Assembly: GCA_903929655.1 (NCBI GenBank)
Contig: CAIYVS010000738.1
Coordinates: 1-10,126 of the forward strand
Origin: an uncultured Bacteroidota bacterium
GTDB taxonomy: Bacteria; Bacteroidota; Bacteroidia; Chitinophagales; Chitinophagaceae
DNA length: 10,126 nt
Direction of reading: 5' to 3'
A program made the translations under genes and the position numbers. A model generated the notes under the pieces. That model made no database searches. It was given only the letters and a program-made list of their open reading frames with translations, and was not told the DNA's origin. This document shows positions 5,986 to 10,126 of the stretch, in pieces (position 1 is the first letter of the stretch; each line of letters starts with the position of its first letter).

Positions 5986-7614
5986 ATGATTTCAATTTCT
6001 AATTTATCCCTGAGATACGGTAAACGTGTGCTTTTTGAAGATGTGAATATCAAATTCACAGAGGGGAACTGTTATGGTATTATTGGTGCAAACGGGGCGG
6101 GGAAGTCTACATTTTTAAAAATAATATCCGGCGAGATAGACCCTACTACGGGGCGGGTGGAGATAGGCAAAGACGAGCGCATGAGTGTGCTGAAGCAAAA
6201 CCACTACGAATTTGATGAGGTGACGGTATTGGAAACCGTAATAAGGGGAAATTCCAAGCTTTATGACATTATGAAGGCTAAGGATGCCTTGTATGCCAAA
6301 GAGGATTTTACCGAAGAGGATGGTTTGAAGGCGGGTGAACTGGAAGGTCATTTTGCTGAAATGGATGGCTGGAACGCGGAAAGTGATGCTGCTACCTTGC
6401 TGAGCAACCTGGGTATAAAAGAAGATCTTCATTATAAGAAGGTGAAGGAACTGGACGGTAACCAAAAGGTGAGGGTATTGCTGGCACAGGCACTGTTCGG
6501 GCACCCGGATATTCTGCTACTGGATGAGCCTACCAATGACCTGGATCTGGAGACCATTAACTGGCTTGAGGATTTCCTGGCAGATTATGATAAAATTGTA
6601 TTGGTTGTAAGCCATGACCGTCACTTTTTGGATACGGTTTGTACGCATGTAGCTGATATTGACTTTAAGAAAATAAGCGTATTTGCCGGTAACTATTCGT
6701 TCTGGTATGAGAGCAGCCAATTGTTGCTGAAACAGCGCACGGACTCTAATAAGAAATCTGAGGACAGGATAGCGGAGTTGAAGGAGTTTATAGCCCGTTT
6801 CTCGGCCAATGCCTCTAAATCCAAACAAGCTACGAGCCGTAAGAAGGCTTTGGACAAGATAAAGCTGGAGGATATGAGCCCCTCTAACCGTAAGTACCCT
6901 GCTATACTGTTTAATAACCAGGTAAGGGATGCGGGTGACCAGATACTGGAGGTGAAGAACCTTGGAAGGACTTTGCATGGCGAGGTGATGTTTAAGGATA
7001 TCAGCTTTGATCTGAAACGTGGACAAAAGGTTGCTTTATTATCGAGTAACGGATTGGCTACCAGTGCTTTTTATAAGATACTTGCAGGAGAAGATAAAGA
7101 GTTTTACGGGATGTTTAAATGGGGTGTGACAATCACGCCTACTTATTTGCCTTCTGATAATACAGCGTATTTTGCGGGTAAAACCGATAACCTGATAGAC
7201 TGGCTGAGGCAGTTCTCGGAGGAGAAGGATGAGACTTTTATAAGGGGTTTCCTGGGAAGGATGTTGTTCTCCGGTGAGGAGACTTTGAAGAGTTGCTCTG
7301 TGCTGAGCGGGGGTGAGAAGGTGCGCTGCATGCTGAGCCGGATGATGATGCAGAAAGGGAATTTCCTGATGCTGGACGAGCCTACCAACCACCTGGACCT
7401 AGAAAGTATTACTGCCCTTAATAATGGGATGAAAGATTTTAAAGGTACGATGTTATTTACCACGCGTGACCATACGCTGGCAGAAACTGTGGCTGACCGT
7501 GTGCTGGAAATTACGCCTAACGGATTGATTGACAGGGAAATGGAATTTGACGAGTACATAAGCAGTGATAAGATAAAGGCTTTGAGGGCTGAGATGAATG
7601 GGGTGTTGGTTTAA
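5986..7614 (+). CDS. ABC-F family ATPase, YbiT-like, with degenerate second ATP site
   Basis: This soluble protein of 542 residues has two ABC ATPase domains joined by a linker and no membrane segments, the ABC-F layout. The family acts on the ribosome. The domain order and many segments resemble E. coli YbiT as I recall it. NBD1 has Walker A GANGAGKST (34-42), Q-loop Gln71, Walker B LLLDEP with Glu181, and switch His210, but a degenerate signature LDGNQ (156-160). The linker includes RFSANASKSKQATSR (271-285). NBD2 has a clean signature LSGGE (440-444) and Walker B with Glu465, but its Walker A position reads SSNGLATSA (353-361), with Thr359 for Lys. The Q-loop Gln appears to be Pro389 and the switch His is Arg494. 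It has its own promoter and a short structured leader. The start matches the family N-terminus. A housekeeping translation factor is likelier than a resistance gene. Confidence 0.93.
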   Translation: MISISNLSLRYGKRVLFEDVNIKFTEGNCYGIIGANGAGKSTFLKIISGEIDPTTGRVEIGKDERMSVLKQNHYEFDEVTVLETVIRGNSKLYDIMKAKDALYAKEDFTEEDGLKAGELEGHFAEMDGWNAESDAATLLSNLGIKEDLHYKKVKELDGNQKVRVLLAQALFGHPDILLLDEPTNDLDLETINWLEDFLADYDKIVLVVSHDRHFLDTVCTHVADIDFKKISVFAGNYSFWYESSQLLLKQRTDSNKKSEDRIAELKEFIARFSANASKSKQATSRKKALDKIKLEDMSPSNRKYPAILFNNQVRDAGDQILEVKNLGRTLHGEVMFKDISFDLKRGQKVALLSSNGLATSAFYKILAGEDKEFYGMFKWGVTITPTYLPSDNTAYFAGKTDNLIDWLRQFSEEKDETFIRGFLGRMLFSGEETLKSCSVLSGGEKVRCMLSRMMMQKGNFLMLDEPTNHLDLESITALNNGMKDFKGTMLFTTRDHTLAETVADRVLEITPNGLIDREMEFDEYISSDKIKALRAEMNGVLV

Positions 7615-7617
7615 TTT

Positions 7618-7657
7618 GTTGATTAGTTGATAGGTTGACTTTGTAAGCAGTTGATTT
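7618..7657 (+). repeat. 8-bp periodic GTTGAnnn tandem repeat
   Basis: GTTGATTA, GTTGATAG and GTTGACTT occur back to back at 7618, 7626 and 7634. After one decayed unit (TGTAAGCA) a further unit, GTTGATTT, starts at 7650, exactly in phase. The block begins 3 bases after the ABC-F stop codon. It looks like a decayed microsatellite and has no visible coding role. Confidence 0.65.
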
Positions 7658-7720
7658 TCATTTCTTTATTATTGGTATTTAAATTATAAAACAAACTCCA
7701 GTCGATCTTAATAATCGTGT

Positions 7721-7738
7721 AAATAGTTGCTACTATTT
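7721..7738 (+). terminator. Weak candidate terminator for the ABC-F gene
   Basis: A perfect 7-bp stem AAATAGT/ACTATTT with loop TGCT can be extended by G-U pairs and is followed on the plus strand by the T-rich GTTTAGTTGTTTTATTTT. The stem is AT-rich and weak. It is the best terminator-like element found between the two convergent genes. Confidence 0.35.
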
Positions 7739-7769
7739 GTTTAGTTGTTTTATTTTAAGTTATTTATTA

Positions 7770-7781
7770 TCAATTAATTGA
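7770..7781. repeat. 12-bp perfect palindrome
   Basis: TCAATTAATTGA is a perfect 12-bp palindrome 11 bases beyond the end of the ester hydrolase gene, in the convergent intergenic region. It could be a protein-binding site, but such AT-only-core palindromes are common by chance in DNA of this composition. Confidence 0.3.
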
Positions 7782-7792
7782 ACGTTTTTATT

Positions 7793-9730
7793 TTAGTTTA
7801 CTTCTTTTACTATTGGCAAGGTGATGTGTGATGGGTGTTCCCGGTCGTGGTGGATGGTGATGGTGGAACGGACAAAATCTTCTGGTTGGGCGGTATAGAT
7901 ATTTACAAATTTCTGTGGGTTACGGTCCACCAATGGGAACCAGGAACTTTGTATCTGCACCATAAGCCTATGCCCTTTTTTGAAAACATGAGAAACATCG
8001 GGCAGGGCATATTTTACTTCTGTTACTTCTTCGGGTACAAAAGGTTCTGGCTTTTCCAGGCTGTTGCGGTAGCGGCCACGCATCACCTCGGCACGCACCA
8101 GCATCTGGTAGCCACCCATGGGGTATGTGGGTTTCTGCTGGCGGCTTTTATAATAATCTACGTATGTGAAATCGTCATTATAATTAAAATTATCAGGAAA
8201 GACATCTATTATTTTTACTATAAAATCAGCGTCGGTGGTGGATATGGATGTAAACAAATCTGCAATTACAGGGCCAGCAAGCTGCAGGTCTGCAGTCAGT
8301 GTATCTGTCTGGTAAACCAAAACATCAGGCCGGCGGGCGGCAAAACGCTGGTCATCTGTCATATATTCCTTTGTCCGGTTGAAACCTACCTTTTCGGTAT
8401 ATGGTACCGGCTTTGACGGATCGCTCAAGTAATAGTCGAATGAGCCAAAACCCTGTGGCTGCCGGGAGGAGAGTTTTCCCTGGGCTTGAAGATATAAGTT
8501 ATTATTTATTATAATTGTTGCTTTGGGAAGCGATGCAGATAATAGGGTATCATCCCACTTGCTAAATTGATAGCCTGTATTTGAACCCGAGCTTAGTATG
8601 GTACACTCATTTAATTTATAAAGAACATTGTAGCCCTTAAGATGGGCCTGGAAGAATAGAAGCTCTATATCTTGTTGGTAAAAAATGGACGTAGGACCGC
8701 CCATCCATATATTACCCAAGTTGTAACCTGAATCTTTTGCCCATTGCCCATGCGCCCAGGGACCCATTACCAGGCGATTATCATTATGAGCTTTCTGCTC
8801 AATGGCCTTATAAAGTGCCCAAGCCCCATAGCAATCCTCAGCATCATACAGGCCGCCAACTACCAGGGTAGCACAACCATCGGGGATATGCTGCACATAA
8901 TTGCAAACATTTCTTGCCTGCCAGAATATATCATAATCGGGGTGGGCACAAATGTCTTTCCAGAATTGAATACTGTCTCCTAATAGTTTAGACAGACTAT
9001 CTATTGTATTGATATTCAGGTATGTATTATATGCATCATCAGACTTGAAATCGAAAGCTTTCGGGCTTTGGGTGGTGAGGCCGCTGCGGGGTTTTGCAAA
9101 GCCGGAACAGAAGCCGAACACATCCATAAGCATGAGGGCGCCGTTGTGGTGAAAGTCGTCTCCGGCATACCAATCGGTAACCGGGGCCTGGGGGCTTACT
9201 GCTTTTAATGCAGGGTGGCCTGAAAGGGCAGCCATGGTAGCATAAAAGCCGCGATAGGATATACCGAATACGCCTACTTTGCCATTATTGTTTTCTGTAT
9301 GCTTTATCAGCCAGTCTATTGTATCATATGCGTCTGTTGACTCATCTATGTCTTTTTTCCCTTTTTTATGCTCTATATAGGGACGGACGTTTACAAATTC
9401 GCCTTCGCTCATGTAGCGGCCACGCACATCCTGTACCACTATGATATAGTTTTCATTAAGGTAATTGATCCAATAATTGCTCCACATTGGTTGAAAATCA
9501 GCTCCGTATGGTGTGCAGGAAAATGGGGTGCGGTTAATAAGGATGGGATGTTTTTCTTTTGAATCTTTAGGCTGGTATATGGCTGTATAAAGCTTTATGC
9601 CGTCGCGCATGGGGATGTAGGTTTCGGTTTTGGTATAGTTTTGAAGGACCCAGGTGGAATCTGCAGCCCTGGTTTGTGCAAAAAGAAGTTGTGGCAAAAA
9701 TATGAATATGAGTAAGTGGGGTAGTTTCAT
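7793..9730 (-). CDS. Exported CocE/NonD-family serine hydrolase, alpha-amino-acid ester hydrolase-like
   Basis: This 645-residue protein has a signal peptide (1-18, cut at LFA before Gln19), so it is probably periplasmic. It is an alpha/beta hydrolase of the X-Pro peptidase S15/CocE group with the usual C-terminal jelly-roll domain (about 400-640). GISYRG (156-161) carries nucleophile Ser158, LYDAED (294-299) carries catalytic Asp296, and GPWAHG (323-328) carries His327. DVRGRYMSEG (101-110) is also typical. Asp192 in GDDFHHNGA plus Glu298 and Asp299 reproduce the carboxylate cluster that binds the substrate amino group in alpha-amino-acid ester hydrolases, so esters or amides of amino acids are the likely substrates (inference). 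In RTPF (67-70) a Phe stands where relatives have the oxyanion-hole Tyr. There is no T9SS domain. It is a single gene, and no clear promoter was found upstream. Confidence 0.92.
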   Translation of the reverse strand: MKLPHLLIFIFLPQLLFAQTRAADSTWVLQNYTKTETYIPMRDGIKLYTAIYQPKDSKEKHPILINRTPFSCTPYGADFQPMWSNYWINYLNENYIIVVQDVRGRYMSEGEFVNVRPYIEHKKGKKDIDESTDAYDTIDWLIKHTENNNGKVGVFGISYRGFYATMAALSGHPALKAVSPQAPVTDWYAGDDFHHNGALMLMDVFGFCSGFAKPRSGLTTQSPKAFDFKSDDAYNTYLNINTIDSLSKLLGDSIQFWKDICAHPDYDIFWQARNVCNYVQHIPDGCATLVVGGLYDAEDCYGAWALYKAIEQKAHNDNRLVMGPWAHGQWAKDSGYNLGNIWMGGPTSIFYQQDIELLFFQAHLKGYNVLYKLNECTILSSGSNTGYQFSKWDDTLLSASLPKATIIINNNLYLQAQGKLSSRQPQGFGSFDYYLSDPSKPVPYTEKVGFNRTKEYMTDDQRFAARRPDVLVYQTDTLTADLQLAGPVIADLFTSISTTDADFIVKIIDVFPDNFNYNDDFTYVDYYKSRQQKPTYPMGGYQMLVRAEVMRGRYRNSLEKPEPFVPEEVTEVKYALPDVSHVFKKGHRLMVQIQSSWFPLVDRNPQKFVNIYTAQPEDFVRSTITIHHDREHPSHITLPIVKEVN

Positions 9731-9804
9731 ATGGGGAACTTTAGGGATAAATATATAAAAAGGGTGGGATTTATGCGTATAGTTTTTGTTGTGTTGATCT
9801 TGCC

Positions 9805-9835
9805 TTTGTATTGGTTTTTGCCGAAATTAGTTTTG
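9805..9835 (+). promoter_or_regulatory. Near-ideal Bacteroidota promoter pointing right
   Basis: TTTG at 9805-9808, a 19-bp spacer, then TAGTTTTG (TAnnTTTG) at 9828-9835 match both elements of the Bacteroidota housekeeping sigma consensus at about the usual spacing. It is the best promoter match in the window. The start would fall near 9841 and the transcript would enter the inverted repeat and hairpins, not a visible gene. Confidence 0.55.
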
Positions 9836-9860
9836 TTTTATTGTTTAGGTTTATTTATTT

Positions 9861-9883
9861 ATTATATTGATAATCAATATAAT
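9861..9883. repeat. 23-bp perfect inverted repeat
   Basis: The 11-nt arms ATTATATTGAT and ATCAATATAAT flank a single central A. It lies about 20 bases downstream of the predicted start from the 9805-9835 promoter. With almost no loop it resembles a dimeric-regulator operator more than an RNA hairpin, although an RNA stem with a 7-nt loop is also possible. Confidence 0.6.
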
Positions 9884-9885
9884 TA

Positions 9886-9916
9886 TTACTTTCTTTTTTC
9901 CTGAAAAAGAAAGTAA
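9886..9916. repeat. 13-bp perfect hairpin, pyrimidine/purine arms
   Basis: TTACTTTCTTTTT (9886-9898) pairs perfectly with AAAAAGAAAGTAA (9904-9916) around the loop TCCTG. One arm is almost all pyrimidine and the other almost all purine. From general familiarity, similar 'ACTTTCTTTTT...AAAAAGAAAGT' hairpins recur in bacterial intergenic DNA, so this may be one end of a dispersed repeat. Confidence 0.65.
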
Positions 9917-9930
9917 CAAAGAAAAGCAGG

Positions 9931-9962
9931 CCCTTAGGCAAATCGCTCCGCGTGCCTAAGGG
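9931..9962. repeat. 10-bp GC-containing hairpin
   Basis: CCCTTAGGCA (9931-9940) pairs perfectly with TGCCTAAGGG (9953-9962) around a 12-nt loop, 14 bases after the purine/pyrimidine hairpin. Two smaller inverted repeats follow: CTACG/CGTAG at 9969-9973 and 9982-9986, and GCCC/GGGC at 9989-9992 and 10000-10003. Together they suggest a structured RNA or a REP-like intergenic element. Confidence 0.6.
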
Positions 9963-10126
9963 TTAGCTCTACGGCGTGTTGCGTAGTAGCCCGATTATGG
10001 GGCACTGGCTTTTATGAACTGCATAATTATTTTTTTTGTGTTCATGAGAGGAGTTCGCTTGTCAAGATATTGATCGTTCTCATATGGCTAGGGGTTGGTT
10101 CTGTATTTTGGCGGACTGCTCATGGC

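Larger units (their letters stand above)
9731..10126. other. 396-bp right-end region without a supported gene
   Basis: No convincing coding sequence is visible on either strand. The region contains a strong rightward promoter match, a 23-bp inverted repeat and a run of hairpins described separately, then mixed sequence to the window edge. A frame opening at ATG 10084 stays open to the end (14 codons) but has no ribosome-binding site or recognisable start, so it is not called. Confidence 0.7.

Noticed and set aside
5829..6059. 76-codon minus-strand frame overlapping the ABC-F start
   Set aside because: It overlaps the promoter, leader hairpin and N-terminus of a well-supported gene. Its translation resembles nothing known to me.
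6517..7026. 169-codon open frame on the minus strand, with others nearby at 6115-6504, 7039-7392 and 7143-7559
   Set aside because: All are antisense to the ABC-F gene and show no start context, conserved motif or plausible protein composition.
7835..8416. 193-codon open frame on the plus strand
   Set aside because: It lies entirely antisense within the ester hydrolase, whose motifs are unambiguous. The translation is low-complexity, rich in aromatic residues and Ile, and has no family resemblance.
9886..9916. Rho-independent terminator for a gene to the right
   Set aside because: The stem is almost pure A/T pairing and is not followed by a U-tract in either direction. It also sits next to other hairpins, so a repeat element is a better description.
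10084..10126. Start of a coding sequence at the right edge (M-A-R-G-W...)
   Set aside because: It is only 14 codons before the edge, with no ribosome-binding site and no recognisable N-terminus.
1..10126. A defence island, CRISPR locus, mobile element or biosynthetic cluster
   Set aside because: No transposase, integrase, nuclease, repeat-spacer array or biosynthetic gene is present. The genes are unrelated, mostly monocistronic and of familiar families.

Overview
The window looks like ordinary chromosomal DNA from a Bacteroidota bacterium, probably of the Chitinophaga/Sphingobacterium type. Four things suggest this. A 784-residue protease ends in a type IX secretion (T9SS) sorting domain. 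Several upstream regions carry the Bacteroidota -7 element TAnnTTTG. Start codons follow A/T-rich leaders with little Shine-Dalgarno sequence. Intergenic DNA is very AT-rich. No tRNA, rRNA, CRISPR array, insertion sequence or phage gene was seen.

Layout from left to right. At 64-423 (+) there is a small exported protein with Spy/CpxP-like LTxxQ motifs. It converges on kynA, tryptophan 2,3-dioxygenase, at 472-1509 (-), and a bidirectional hairpin terminator lies between them. Upstream of kynA on the same strand is a YeiH-family membrane transporter (1582-2556, -). Divergent from it is a DMP19/DUF4375-family protein (2662-3180, +), which converges on a large secreted metzincin metalloprotease (3232-5586, -), again with a terminator hairpin between. 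After a 399-bp divergent promoter region comes an ABC-F translation-factor ATPase (5986-7614, +). It converges on a CocE/NonD-type serine hydrolase resembling alpha-amino-acid ester hydrolases (7793-9730, -). The last ~400 bp contain no gene that I can support. They do contain a near-ideal rightward Bacteroidota promoter followed by an inverted repeat and several hairpins.

The genes do not form an evident pathway or defence system. They are mostly single-gene transcription units in alternating orientation. Three products are exported (the small LTxxQ protein, the T9SS protease and the ester hydrolase), which fits a peptide- and amino-acid-scavenging lifestyle. That link, and any link to tryptophan catabolism, is inference only.

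The observations most worth a second look are these: (1) the ABC-F protein has one intact composite ATP site and one degenerate on both faces; (2) a hairpin and a five-codon leader ORF sit in the short 5' leader of that gene; (3) the right-end promoter leads into a structured, apparently non-coding segment; (4) in the ester hydrolase the expected oxyanion-hole tyrosine is a phenylalanine, although the catalytic triad and carboxylate cluster look intact.
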